Shown here: positions 47,031 to 55,353 of the stretch, in pieces
How the letters are laid out: each line of letters starts with the position of its first letter
How positions within the stretch are numbered: the first letter of the stretch is position 1
Origin: Candidatus Eiseniibacteriota bacterium
Lineage (GTDB): Bacteria > Eisenbacteria > RBG-16-71-46 > CAIMUX01
Length of the DNA stretch: 64,000 bases
NCBI GenBank assembly: GCA_020633975.1
Contig: JACKCR010000002.1
Location: 1,054,001 to 1,118,000 of the forward strand
Reading direction: 5' to 3'
Translations under genes and position numbers: made by a program
The notes under the pieces: generated by a model
The model's database searches: none
What the model was told of the DNA's origin: nothing
Seen by the model: the letters and a program-made list of their open reading frames with translations, nothing else

Positions 47031-47413
47031 CCGGCGGCTCCAGAGGAAGCGCCGGAGTCGGCGCCGGTGTCGGGTCCGTTACCTGAGGAAGAACCTATGG
47101 ACGACGGGGCGACGCCCGTGGCTCCGGACTTGTCGTACCGTAGCGTCCCGTCCTCGTCGACCGTGTCGACGATCGCGACCACGACCGCGTCGACTGGCTT
47201 GTCCTTCGTGACTTGCGTGAGACGAGCCGAGCTTCCACTCGCATAGAGAACGACTTCGCCTGGCCCCGCGCTCACCGCATCGGCGGCCACGACGATCTTC
47301 CCGGTCCCCTGGAACTCGGAACTGAGCTCCTCGACGAGGAGGAGCCGAAGGCCGACGAGATGTTCGTCCTTCCGAGTCGCAACGACGGTGCCTGCGATCC
47401 GACCGAGCTGCAC
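47027..47413 (-). CDS. Microcompartment vertex protein (BMC-P, EutN/CcmL family), copy 2
   Basis: A 128-residue pentamer-type shell protein. The family core is LGRIAGTVVATRKDEHLVG, then VVAADAVSAGPGEVVLYASG with the GPG turn, and DAVVVAIVDTV. The C-terminal ~30 residues are Ser/Gly/Asp-rich and probably flexible. GTG 47413 is chosen for the GGAGG 9 nt upstream; the longer frame upstream has no such site. It overlaps the dehydrogenase gene by ATGA. The two vertex proteins of this operon are clearly different in sequence, so they may occupy different vertices or form mixed shells. Confidence 0.88.
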   Translation of the reverse strand: MQLGRIAGTVVATRKDEHLVGLRLLLVEELSSEFQGTGKIVVAADAVSAGPGEVVLYASGSSARLTQVTKDKPVDAVVVAIVDTVDEDGTLRYDKSGATGVAPSSIGSSSGNGPDTGADSGASSGAAG

Positions 47414-47566
47414 GCTAACGGACCTCCGATAGAACTGCCGACGAGCGGGACACATCGGCCCGCCCGTCTACTGCGGCGACGAGAGGGGTTGGTCTTCCCC
47501 GCCTCGTCCACTTCGCGGACGCCGCGCGGAAACGCGACAACCGACAGGGTTCGCTTCGAGACGTGG

Positions 47567-47857
47567 CTACTTCGCAGCCGACTTCTTGCGGACCGGGAGT
47601 CCTTCGTCGACGCCCGCGTGCGGACGCGGGATGACGTGGACCGAAACGACCTCGCCCACCTTGCTCGCGGCGAGGCTTCCCGCCTCGGTGGCCGCACGAC
47701 AGGCTGCCACGTCTCCCCGAATGATCGTGGTGACGTAGCCGCCGCCGATCTTCTCGTACCCGACCAGCGTGACCCGCGCGGCCTTCAGCATCGCGTCGGT
47801 CGCCTCCACCATGGCCACGAAGCCACGTGTCTCGATCAGGCCCAGAGCCTCTTCCAT
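47567..47857 (-). CDS. Microcompartment hexameric shell protein (BMC-H, PduA/EutM type)
   Basis: A 96-residue single-BMC-domain protein: [20 protein letters not shown], then [20 protein letters not shown] and [14 protein letters not shown] are canonical. The GGG in KIGGGYV lines the hexamer pore, where PduA-type proteins have GSG or GGG. The C-terminus ends in a short Lys-rich tail. The ATG at 47857 is preceded by GGAGG at 6 nt. It is the first gene of the operon, followed by a 153-nt gap before the vertex gene. Only one hexamer gene is present, so the shell must be built from this protein, BMC-T and two BMC-Ps unless others exist elsewhere. Confidence 0.93.
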   Translation of the reverse strand: MEEALGLIETRGFVAMVEATDAMLKAARVTLVGYEKIGGGYVTTIIRGDVAACRAATEAGSLAASKVGEVVSVHVIPRPHAGVDEGLPVRKKSAAK

Positions 47858-48047
47858 CGCCGTCCTCCGCACATTCACCGGTGGCCCATCATCAGGGCCC
47901 GGCGTCAAAGCCATAGGTTGTCCGGACAGGTGGCGACGCTATCAGAGGCGGAATCGGGGGGAAAGCGCAGATTGGGAGGCACTCGAGTGCTTCCTTGCGG
48001 GTGTTCGACACCCCCATCGGCGGAGGCGGGAACCGTTCGAAACGAAA

Positions 48048-48071
48048 ACGGGACCGATCGCTCGGTCCCGT
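48048..48071 (-). terminator. Intrinsic terminator of the pil cluster (after pilQ)
   Basis: ACGGGACCGA (48048-48057) pairs perfectly with TCGGTCCCGT (48062-48071) around a 4-nt loop. In the leftward direction the stem runs into TTTTCGTTTCG, a good U-rich tail. Plus-strand reading also gives CTTCTCT after the stem, so it may act in both directions. Confidence 0.8.
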
Positions 48072-48085
48072 CTTCTCTATCGACT

Positions 48086-48108
48086 GGGGGAGGTCCTAGG
48101 CCTCCCCC
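48086..48108. repeat. 8-bp GC-rich hairpin upstream of the pilQ terminator
   Basis: GGGGGAGG (48086-48093) pairs with CCTCCCCC (48101-48108) around TCCTAGG. It lies between the pilQ stop and the intrinsic terminator and may protect the 3' end of the pil mRNA. Confidence 0.6.
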
Positions 48109-48196
48109 GTCGGCCGGCTCACGGACCGGCTTCCAACGTGACGCTCCCAGCGGTGCGAGACCTCAGCGGTCCTCACAGCACGCTGGGCTCGCCTGA

Positions 48197-50074
48197 CTAG
48201 TTGCTCGCCATGTGGCGAACGATGCGCGGGGTGACGAAGATGAGGAGCTCGCGCTCTTCGGTCACCTTGTCCGACGACTTGAAGAGGCCGCCGAGGATCG
48301 GGATCTCCCGGAGGATCGGCACACCCTGCTCGAACTCCGTCTCGTTCGTCCGGACGAGTCCACCGATGACCGCGGTCTGACCGTCTTCGACCATGATCCG
48401 AGTGAGAGCTTCGCTCGTCGTGAAGATGAGTCCGCCCTGCACCGTTGCCTGGCTCGAGAGGTCCGAGATCTCCGGATGGAGGTCCATCGTGATCTTGCCG
48501 TCACTGTTGATGTACGGCGTGCAGCGGAGCGCGATACCGACCTTCTTGAGCTCGGTGACCGGGTTGCCCGCTTCGTCGAGCGTGATCAGCGGGATCTCCC
48601 GACCGACCAGGATCTCGGCCGGATGGTTGTTCACCGTCATGATCTTCGGGTTCGAGATGATGTGCGCCTGGTTCTCCTGCTCGAAGGCCTCGAGCGTCGC
48701 GTCGAGGTTGCCCCAGGAGCGGATGAGACCGAGGCGGAGATCACCGCTCGCGGTGGCGATCGGCTGATTGACTGCGCCCGCTGCGGAGAAACCCTCGCCG
48801 GCATCGCCCAGGTTCTCGGCGTTCCAGGTGACTCCGAGACGGCGGGTCGCGGCGCGGTCCATGTCGACCAGACGCGCTTCGATCTCGACCTGCTGGGTCT
48901 CTTCGTCGAGTTCCCGGATCAGGACGCTCGCCTCGGAGATCCGGGGAGCGATGTCGTTGATGATGAGAGAGTTCGTGCGCGCGTCGAAGTTGACCGTACC
49001 GCGCTCGGAGAGTACGAGGCCGACTGCGCCCGTCAGCTCAGACGCATTCGCGTAGCCGACGCGGAAGACGTGGGTCTCGAGCGGAAGGTAGTCCTCGCGC
49101 TTCCGAGCCTGCGACTCACGCTCGAGTTCCTCAGCGTGGTAGGTCTTGAGCGTCGCGACGCGGAGGACGTCGTTCGTGTCGCCTTCGACGACGATGAGTC
49201 CCGCAGATTGCGCGACGATGTCGAGCGCCTGGCGCCACGGCACCTGAGAGAGCTTGATCGAGACCGGTCCGACGACGTCGCGATCCGGGACGATGTTCAC
49301 GCCCGAGAACTCGGAGATGGAACGGAACACGGTCCGGACCTCGGCGTTCTGGACGTCCAGGTTCATCGGCTTCGTGCTCTTGGCACCGCCGCTGGAACCG
49401 GAGCTCGGCTGCTTCGGCGCGTGGTTCGCACGCGGGTCGGCGGATCCGAGTACCGGCGCCGCATCCTGAGCCGGATGCGCGCTGAGCGGCTCGGCCGACA
49501 GCTTCGGAGCCTCAGTCGTCTTGGTCATCGCCGTAGCCTTGGCCTGCATCGGCTCCTTGGCCATGACGTGGTCATCGGACTCCGTCACCGCCTTTGCCGT
49601 GTGCATCGGCTCCGGCATCGGCATCGGGTCCGTGCTGTTCGACGGAGTGAGCGTGAGCGCGAGGCTACCGCTCGAAGACTCGGTCGCGTAGCTGACCGGC
49701 GTCTTCGTCTCGAGCACGTACCGAACGATCCGGCCGTTGTCGTCGTCCTTCCAGATGGAAGAGCGGACGGTGGAGACGAGGCTGCCCTGGGCGCCCTGGA
49801 GTTCTACCGGCTCGTCTGCGCCGTAGACGTCCAAGACGACGCGATACGGCTCCTCGAGGCAGAACACTTCGTGAGCGATCTGCCCGGATCCGTTTGCAGT
49901 CTCGAGGTGGAACACGCCTCCCTGGCCTGCGGGCTCGAGCGTCGCCTTGCCGAGCGGATAGGCATCGGCCCGACCGGCGAGGACGAGCGCCGCCCCGAAG
50001 GCAAGGATCCCCGCCGTTGCGCCGATGGCGCGCCGGACGGAACCACGACTAGCGTTCGCTGCGTCCAAAACCAT
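48197..50074 (-). CDS. pilQ: Type IV pilus secretin PilQ
   Basis: PilQ forms the outer-membrane gate for the pilus fibre. The 625-residue precursor has a signal segment (GILAFGAALVLAGRADAYP), an AMIN domain (about 40-140), and a Met/Pro/Ala/Lys-rich linker with repeated EPM motifs (about 150-225). An STN/secretin-N domain (MNLDVQNAEVRTVFRSISEFSG) and the C-terminal secretin domain follow, the latter with VEIEARLVDMDRAATRRLGV and EQGVPILREIPILGGLFKS. The start ATG at 50074 overlaps the end of pilP by 26 nt. It is the last gene of the cluster and is followed by an intrinsic terminator. Confidence 0.95.
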   Translation of the reverse strand: MVLDAANASRGSVRRAIGATAGILAFGAALVLAGRADAYPLGKATLEPAGQGGVFHLETANGSGQIAHEVFCLEEPYRVVLDVYGADEPVELQGAQGSLVSTVRSSIWKDDDNGRIVRYVLETKTPVSYATESSSGSLALTLTPSNSTDPMPMPEPMHTAKAVTESDDHVMAKEPMQAKATAMTKTTEAPKLSAEPLSAHPAQDAAPVLGSADPRANHAPKQPSSGSSGGAKSTKPMNLDVQNAEVRTVFRSISEFSGVNIVPDRDVVGPVSIKLSQVPWRQALDIVAQSAGLIVVEGDTNDVLRVATLKTYHAEELERESQARKREDYLPLETHVFRVGYANASELTGAVGLVLSERGTVNFDARTNSLIINDIAPRISEASVLIRELDEETQQVEIEARLVDMDRAATRRLGVTWNAENLGDAGEGFSAAGAVNQPIATASGDLRLGLIRSWGNLDATLEAFEQENQAHIISNPKIMTVNNHPAEILVGREIPLITLDEAGNPVTELKKVGIALRCTPYINSDGKITMDLHPEISDLSSQATVQGGLIFTTSEALTRIMVEDGQTAVIGGLVRTNETEFEQGVPILREIPILGGLFKSSDKVTEERELLIFVTPRIVRHMASN

Positions 50075-50612
50075 TGTTCGATCCCTTTCCTTCGCTCAGC
50101 GGAATGGTCATGCTGCGACCGATCCCGAAGTTGTCCAGGTAGAGGACGATCCCGTCCTGGTTGATCCGCGTTACCGTTGCATTCCGGAAGTTGTCCCCCT
50201 CGCGGAGGATCGCGCTCATGCCGTCCGACGTTTCGACGAGGGCGAACTTGTCGTTGTCCCCCCAGAGGATCCCGACGACGGCGATATTGTCCGGACCGAG
50301 CTGGTCCTGTTCGTTCTCATCCGCATCCGCCACGAGGCTGATGAAGGGATCGCGACGCCCGAGACCCTCGTAGTAGTAGGGCTCTGGGCTGAGCAGGATC
50401 TCGTCGAGAAGTCCCGTGTCGACGCCGCTCGAGTCGGCCGCGACGCCCGTTTCCGTCGCCTCTCCGGACTCCGCGCCCTCTTCGGCACGCTTGTCGACCA
50501 CCTGCTTGACGGCGTCCTTGAGGGACATCGTCTCGCGGGCCGACGCGCCGAGGCCGGTGCCGATGAGGAAGGCCGCCCCGAGGACGGGGACCATCCAAGC
50601 ACGCCGCTTCAT
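50049..50612 (-). CDS. pilP: Type IV pilus lipoprotein-like assembly protein PilP
   Basis: A 187-residue periplasmic protein connecting PilN/PilO to the secretin. It has an N-terminal signal (VPVLGAAFLIGTGLGASA), a linker, and a C-terminal beta domain with YYYEGLGRRDPFISLV followed by VGILWGDNDKFALVETSDGM and REGDNF, matching the PilP homology region. No cysteine lipobox is obvious, unlike many PilP proteins, so it may be a soluble or uncleaved form. The ATG overlaps the pilO stop (ATGA). Confidence 0.88.
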   Translation of the reverse strand: MKRRAWMVPVLGAAFLIGTGLGASARETMSLKDAVKQVVDKRAEEGAESGEATETGVAADSSGVDTGLLDEILLSPEPYYYEGLGRRDPFISLVADADENEQDQLGPDNIAVVGILWGDNDKFALVETSDGMSAILREGDNFRNATVTRINQDGIVLYLDNFGIGRSMTIPLSEGKGSNNGFGRSER

Positions 50613-51319
50613 TCGCCGCTCCCTCCGCGGGACTTACCACCGCTACGCGCGGCGGCGTCCGCCTTCTTCTTCGTGTTCTTCGCCTTCGGTGCGGGCTTTC
50701 CGTTCGCGCTCGCATCGGCCTGGCCTTCGGCATCCGGGACTCCGGTGCCGCCGAGCCGATAGGCGACCGCCTCGAAGGTGGCGGTCGCGGTCTGCCCATC
50801 GCGGGCCACACGCTCTTCCACCGTCTTCATCTCGAGGCCGCTCACGTTCACGATCCGCTTCATGTTCGCGACTTCGCTGAGGAACGCACCGACCTGGTGG
50901 TATCCACCGGCCACGGTGATCTCCATCGGGATCTCCGTGTAGTCCTGCTTGGGACGCGGAGGCAGCGGCTTGAAGAGCGTGAACTCCACACCCGCCCTCG
51001 TCCCGAGAAGCGTGATCTTCTGGAGCATCTCCACCATCTCTTCCTCTTCGGGGAGGAGCTGGCGTCCCTGCTCCCACTTCTCGTGGAGCAGTTCGTACTC
51101 CTTCTCCAAATAGGGCAGCCGGTTGATCGCCTGCCGGGCCTTGTTCAGGTCCTTGGAGAGCTCACGGTAGTCTTCTTCGAGCTCGGAGAGCTCCGAAGCG
51201 TTCGCCTTGTAGGTGAACGCGAACCAGTCCGTGAAGAAGTACACGTAGACCACGGCGCCAACGAGCATGGCACCGAGAATGGACTTCTGTACGCGCGGGT
51301 CCCTCGCGTTGATCGCCAT
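50609..51319 (-). CDS. pilO: Type IV pilus inner-membrane platform protein PilO
   Basis: A 236-residue bitopic protein: one N-terminal TM helix (SILGAMLVGAVVYVYFF), a coiled coil (SELEEDYRELSKDLNKARQA), then the ferredoxin-like PilO domain (ITVAGGYHQVGAFLSEVANM and VNVSGLEMKT). PilO pairs with PilN in the inner-membrane ring below PilP and PilQ. The C-terminal ~45 residues are Lys/Gly/Ala-rich and go beyond the usual domain. It is 28 nt downstream of pilN. Confidence 0.92.
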   Translation of the reverse strand: MAINARDPRVQKSILGAMLVGAVVYVYFFTDWFAFTYKANASELSELEEDYRELSKDLNKARQAINRLPYLEKEYELLHEKWEQGRQLLPEEEEMVEMLQKITLLGTRAGVEFTLFKPLPPRPKQDYTEIPMEITVAGGYHQVGAFLSEVANMKRIVNVSGLEMKTVEERVARDGQTATATFEAVAYRLGGTGVPDAEGQADASANGKPAPKAKNTKKKADAAARSGGKSRGGSGE

Positions 51320-51347
51320 CGATGTAATCCCCCGTCGTCGGACCGGG

Positions 51348-51920
51348 TCAGGGTTTCACGGTTGCCGAAACAGTGAACTCGAGTACCGGAGGTCCGTCTG
51401 GGCCGGCTTTCCGGTCCTGGACTTTCTCCGAGAGCACGATGGCGACGTCGTCGAACATCTCGCTCTCTTCCATCCGGCGCATGAGTTCGGCCACCATGAG
51501 GTTCGAGAAGGTCCGTCCGACGATCTCCACCTTCCCTCGGTGAACTTCGCCGACCTCCGTGAACCAGAGATAGTTCGGAACGAGCGCAGCGAGCTCGTCC
51601 ATGAGCGATACGGTGAAGAAGCGCTGCCGCGTGAGGCTCTGGATCACGGAGAGACGCTGATTCAGCTGCTCTCTCTGCGCCATGAGCTGCTCGATCCGGT
51701 CGATCTGCGGCTTGAGACGACGATGTTCGACTTCCGCGGCCTGGATGTCGGCACGGATCGAAGCGATCTTCACCCGCTGCATCAGATGCACCCCGGCAAT
51801 CGGTGCGAGCACCGCCAGGGCCGCGATCACCGTCACCCAGATCTTCGCCCTTGGTACTTGGACGGTGATCTTCGGTTCTGGGATCCGTTCTTCGACTGGG
51901 AGTAGGTTGACCCGAATCAC
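51348..51920 (-). CDS. pilN: Type IV pilus inner-membrane protein PilN
   Basis: A 190-residue bitopic protein. The first 14 residues begin MIRVNLLPVEERIPEP, the conserved cytoplasmic tail (INLLP) that docks into the PilM cleft. A TM helix (VTVIAALAVLAPIAGVHLM), a coiled coil, and a PilN/GspL-like periplasmic domain follow. The ATG overlaps the pilM stop by ATGA, so PilM and PilN are made as a coupled pair, fitting their complex. Confidence 0.94.
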   Translation of the reverse strand: MIRVNLLPVEERIPEPKITVQVPRAKIWVTVIAALAVLAPIAGVHLMQRVKIASIRADIQAAEVEHRRLKPQIDRIEQLMAQREQLNQRLSVIQSLTRQRFFTVSLMDELAALVPNYLWFTEVGEVHRGKVEIVGRTFSNLMVAELMRRMEESEMFDDVAIVLSEKVQDRKAGPDGPPVLEFTVSATVKP

Positions 51921-52960
51921 TTCTCGTGCGCCTTCCTCAACGCCAGACCGATCCCGACCGCCAGCTGAGGACCGAGCATCTCCGCGTCATGCCCCGGGAA
52001 GAGGTCTTCCCGAACGGCAATGCGACGAAGCGGATCGGTGAGCTCGACGGGCACTTCCATCTTCGCCGAGAGGAGATCCTTGAGCCCGCGGGTCAGGGAT
52101 CCGCCTCCGGAGAGCAGGATGCGATCGATGTGGTCGGTGTCTCCGTTCGACTTCAGGTAGACCAGGCTTCGCTCGAGCGCAGTTCCGAGATCGTTGCAGT
52201 AGGTGCGGACGACCGGATCCACGTCGAGAGACGCTCCTTCCGTGCTGCGAAGCGCGGACTGAGCTTCTTCTCGGCTCACCTGGTACTTCTTCTGCAGGCT
52301 CTCGACGAAACTGTTTCCGCCGTGAGAGAGGTCCTGCGTGTAGAGCGGCACCCCTCCCTGGACGAGATTGATGTTGGTCAGCTCCGCCCCGATGTTGACC
52401 ATGGCCACGACCTCGCCCTTGAGGAAGTCGTAGTTGCTCTCGGCCACGTTCTGGACCGCGAAGGAGTTCACGTCGATGACGGCGGGCACGAGCCCGGCTT
52501 CGCGGACGAGGTCGGCATGGGCGGTGATGAGGTCTCTCTTCGCCGCAACGAGGAGAACCTGCATCTGGTTCGGACCGACGTCGGTGCCGAGGATTTCGAA
52601 GTCCAAGGCGACGTCGTTGATGTCATAGGGGACGTGCTGCTCAGCTTCCCACTGGATCGCCTCACGGGCTTCCTGCGGGGGCATCCGCTCCATCGTGATC
52701 TTCTTCACGATGACGCCGCGTCCCGAAACTCCGGTGTTCACGTGGCGTGGACGGATCTCACGCTGCTCGAAGAGGTTTTGGATGGTCTCGACGACGAGCT
52801 GGCGGTCCATGATTTCGCCCTCGACGATCGCTTCGGGGACGAGCTCGGCCACTCCGTAGTTGAGGATCCGGGACCCTTCGCGCTTTTGTTCGATCTCGAC
52901 CACTTTGATCGCGCTGGACCCGATGTCCAATCCGACCGTTGTCTTCGATCTCCCCAGCAA
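51917..52960 (-). CDS. pilM: Type IV pilus actin-like ATPase PilM
   Basis: A 347-residue cytoplasmic actin-fold protein of the PilM/FtsA type: the phosphate-1 motif TVGLDIGSSAIKVVE starts at about residue 8, and adenosine/phosphate-2 motifs occur as VAMVNIGAELTNIN and ILLSGGGSLTRGL. It binds the PilN tail on the inner face of the pilus platform. The start is TTG 52960, chosen for AGGAGG 5 nt upstream. A 133-nt leader separates it from pilD. Confidence 0.95.
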   Translation of the reverse strand: MLGRSKTTVGLDIGSSAIKVVEIEQKREGSRILNYGVAELVPEAIVEGEIMDRQLVVETIQNLFEQREIRPRHVNTGVSGRGVIVKKITMERMPPQEAREAIQWEAEQHVPYDINDVALDFEILGTDVGPNQMQVLLVAAKRDLITAHADLVREAGLVPAVIDVNSFAVQNVAESNYDFLKGEVVAMVNIGAELTNINLVQGGVPLYTQDLSHGGNSFVESLQKKYQVSREEAQSALRSTEGASLDVDPVVRTYCNDLGTALERSLVYLKSNGDTDHIDRILLSGGGSLTRGLKDLLSAKMEVPVELTDPLRRIAVREDLFPGHDAEMLGPQLAVGIGLALRKAHEK

Positions 52961-53093
52961 CGGAACCTCCTGGGCCCAAGGCCCGGCATCTCACCCTCTG
53001 TTTCATCGGCCGGCGGGTGGCCAGGGTTTACCGTTCGGTTGCCCTTTCCCCCGAAACGCACCTTTTTTGCGGCCTCTCGCCCAGCCCAATCCC

Positions 53094-53888
53094 CTAGTTC
53101 GCGCCCTGGGGGAAGAAGCCCAGGTACCAACTCCAGATCGACGGCCCCCAAACGAGGGCCAGCACCGCAGCCGGAGCGAGGAAGCTCCCAAATGGCAGCG
53201 CAGTTACGCCGCTGCCTCGCTGGGCCCAGATGAGCCCCATTCCGGTGAGCGCACCGAGAAAGGACGCGAGGAGCACGGTGAGGATGAGCCCCTCGAGGCC
53301 GAGAAACGCCCCGAGCATGGCGGCCAGTTTCACGTCACCTAGCCCCATTCCCTGCCGTCCACGCGCTTTTTCGTAGAGCCACCCAACCGCAAACAGTGAT
53401 CCGGCGCCCAAGGTGGCTGCCACGAGCGCAGGAACCAGTCCGATCCGCCAGTGAGCCAGGACGAGGCCGAGCACGGTGCCGCCAAGGCTGATTTCGTCCG
53501 GAATGATCCGGTGATCGAGATCGATGAAGAACACGACCAAGAGCGACAGACAGACGAACGCCGCAGCGAACGACTCGAGCGGAGTCGGAAACGCGAAGGC
53601 GGCCAGGGCGAAGAGCAGGCCCCCGAGCAGCTCCACGAACGGGTAGCGCGGCGAGATCCGCGCCCCGCAGGCAGCGCAGCGCCCGCGCAGGAACAGCCAT
53701 CCGAACACGGGAACGTTGTGGTACCAACGGATCGGCGTCTCGCAGCTTCCGCAGCGGGAAGGTGGATGCACGAGCGAGAGCCCGAGCGGGAGCCGGTAGA
53801 TCACTACGTTGAGGAAGCTCCCGATGCAGAGTCCGAAGGCGAGCACCACCGGCAGGGTGAAGGTGTCGAGAGGAAGCCAGCCACTCAC
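53094..53888 (-). CDS. pilD: Prepilin peptidase / N-methyltransferase PilD
   Basis: PilD cleaves the type III leader of PilA and minor pilins and methylates the new N-terminus. The 264-residue protein has an N-terminal methyltransferase part with two CxxC pairs (CGSCETPIRW and CAACGARI), then an aspartyl protease core with the catalytic Asp motifs FFIDLDHRIIPDE and MGLGDVKLA (GxGD). About seven or eight TM helices are visible. The GTG start at 53888 overlaps the stop of the TPR gene (GTGA) and follows GGGAGG by 6 nt. Confidence 0.95.
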   Translation of the reverse strand: MSGWLPLDTFTLPVVLAFGLCIGSFLNVVIYRLPLGLSLVHPPSRCGSCETPIRWYHNVPVFGWLFLRGRCAACGARISPRYPFVELLGGLLFALAAFAFPTPLESFAAAFVCLSLLVVFFIDLDHRIIPDEISLGGTVLGLVLAHWRIGLVPALVAATLGAGSLFAVGWLYEKARGRQGMGLGDVKLAAMLGAFLGLEGLILTVLLASFLGALTGMGLIWAQRGSGVTALPFGSFLAPAAVLALVWGPSIWSWYLGFFPQGAN

Positions 53889-54586
53889 AGTCCACCTCCC
53901 TCTGGATCGTCTTGGAACTCGGGATGGCCGAGGTCTCTCAGGTAATCGTGTGCGATCTTCCGGATCTCCTCGTTTTCCGTGCTGGTGTAGACCTCGAGCC
54001 AGAGCGCGACGGCGACTTCCCGTTCTCCGCTTTGCTGCGCTGCGAAGGCCGCCAGCCGTCGGTAGGAGTCGGGTGCGCCTTCCATCTCGGCGGCACGCGC
54101 CAGCCAAGCAACGGCCCCCTCGCGATCCCAGTGCGTGACGTAGAGGAAGAAGCCACGCTCGAAGGGAAGCCAGTACGAATCCGGATTCGCCTCGATGCCT
54201 TTGTCGAGTAGTGCGAGCGCCGGTTCCAACCGACCGAACTGCTCGTGGAGGACGAGCGCTCCGAAGATGTATGCGTTGATGAAGGTCGGATCGAGATCCG
54301 TGAGCGAGTCGAACAGCGTCTCGGCGTATGGATAGCTTCGGTCCGTACCGCGATGTTGTCCGTAGTACTGGATCGCGCGGAGCCAGACGAGGTCCGCAGC
54401 CACTTCCGGCTTGCCGAAGGTGAACGGACGGATCAGTTCGCCACGCGGGAAGAGCGCGAGTTCCGCGCCGTCAGTGTGTTCTCCCAACGCCGTCTCGACC
54501 GCGCGCCCCAGCCGCGCGCCTCCCGCGAGGAGCGCGAATCCCAGGACGAGCGACGTCCAACTGATCCGGTCGAGACCTCGTCTCAC
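53885..54586 (-). CDS. TPR-like protein in the pil cluster (PilG position)
   Basis: A 233-residue protein with one N-terminal TM helix (SWTSLVLGFALLAGGARLG) followed by TPR-like helix pairs (DLDPTFINAYIFGALVLHEQ, ANPDSYWLPFERGFFLYV, SYRRLAAFAAQQSGEREVAV), so a periplasmic domain anchored at the inner membrane. It sits between the ABC permease and pilD. In the M. xanthus pil cluster pilG, pilH and pilI lie in this interval; this protein may fill the pilG role, though by sequence alone I cannot show homology. GTG 54586 overlaps the permease stop (GTGA). Confidence 0.7.
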   Translation of the reverse strand: MRRGLDRISWTSLVLGFALLAGGARLGRAVETALGEHTDGAELALFPRGELIRPFTFGKPEVAADLVWLRAIQYYGQHRGTDRSYPYAETLFDSLTDLDPTFINAYIFGALVLHEQFGRLEPALALLDKGIEANPDSYWLPFERGFFLYVTHWDREGAVAWLARAAEMEGAPDSYRRLAAFAAQQSGEREVAVALWLEVYTSTENEEIRKIAHDYLRDLGHPEFQDDPEGGGL

Positions 54587-55353
54587 AGTGCCAGCTCCCG
54601 ACGGGTCAGGATCACACCGGCGAGGAGAAGGCACGCGGTGCCGTACACGGTGCCATAGGCTACGGCCAGGCCGAGCTGCGTCTCGCTCCAGCCCGTACCG
54701 CTCAGCACCGGGAGGAGTTCTCCGTAGAGATCGAGTCGAGGCAGGATCCACCTCAGTCCCTCGACGACTCCCCGTCCGACAGGACTCGAGGTGCGCGCCA
54801 GGAGTTCGGTGAGATCACCGCTGCCGTGGCCGATCAGGTATCCCGCGAGGGTGAACAACCCCGCCAGGATCGGCGAAGTGAACGACGCGATGAGGATGGC
54901 GATCGCCGAGAGGATCCCCATCTCGACCAGGATGAGGACGAGCGCCTGGAGGAGAGATAGGTCGACTCCGTGACCGCCCGCGACGAGCACGGCCGCGAGC
55001 ATCGCGCCCATGAGTACGACCGAGAGCGCGAGGATCGCATAGAGACCGAGGAACTTTCCCCACACGAACTGCGCTCGGTGGATCGGCCGCGAGAAGAGGA
55101 AGTAGAGCGTCTTCCGCTCCACCTCTCGGAAGATGAGTTGGTGTCCGACGAAGATCGCGATGAGACAGCCGAACGCCGAGATCGAGCTGAGTCCGACGTC
55201 GAGCGTGATCCGCTTCGTCTCACCTAGAGCGAGGGGCGCCAGCAGTCGTGATGCCCCGAAGAGGAACAGTCCGAAGAAGAGGAGCAGGTAGAGGACCTTG
55301 TCCCTCAGCGCCTCGACGAGGGTGTTCCAAGCGATGGCTCTCACGACGCGCAT
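54583..55353 (-). CDS. ABC-2 type permease (pilI-like)
   Basis: A 256-residue permease with six hydrophobic helices and the ABC-2/NosY pattern: AIAWNTLVEALRDKVLYLLL at the start and HQLIFREVERKTLYFLFSRP in the coupling-helix region. It pairs with the ATPase encoded just upstream (13-nt overlap). In M. xanthus, ABC transporter genes in the pil cluster are needed for pilus biogenesis, so a pilus-linked substrate is likely but unknown. Confidence 0.85.
   Translation of the reverse strand: MRVVRAIAWNTLVEALRDKVLYLLLFFGLFLFGASRLLAPLALGETKRITLDVGLSSISAFGCLIAIFVGHQLIFREVERKTLYFLFSRPIHRAQFVWGKFLGLYAILALSVVLMGAMLAAVLVAGGHGVDLSLLQALVLILVEMGILSAIAILIASFTSPILAGLFTLAGYLIGHGSGDLTELLARTSSPVGRGVVEGLRWILPRLDLYGELLPVLSGTGWSETQLGLAVAYGTVYGTACLLLAGVILTRRELAL

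Larger units (their letters stand above)
47858..48196. other. Intergenic region between pilQ and the microcompartment operon
   Basis: 339 bases holding the pilQ terminator (48048-48071), a second strong hairpin (48086-48108), and the putative promoter zone of the microcompartment operon (about 47870-48030). The latter includes the palindrome GCACTCGAGTGC near 47980, but no convincing -35/-10 pair. Confidence 0.5.

Noticed and set aside
48212-50164. Plus-strand frame of 650 codons opposite pilQ
   Set aside because: Arg/Asp-rich shadow; pilQ on the other strand has all secretin features.
52961-53093. c-di-GMP (GEMM) riboswitch before pilM
   Set aside because: The conserved GACGCAAAGCC core is not present, so I did not call it.
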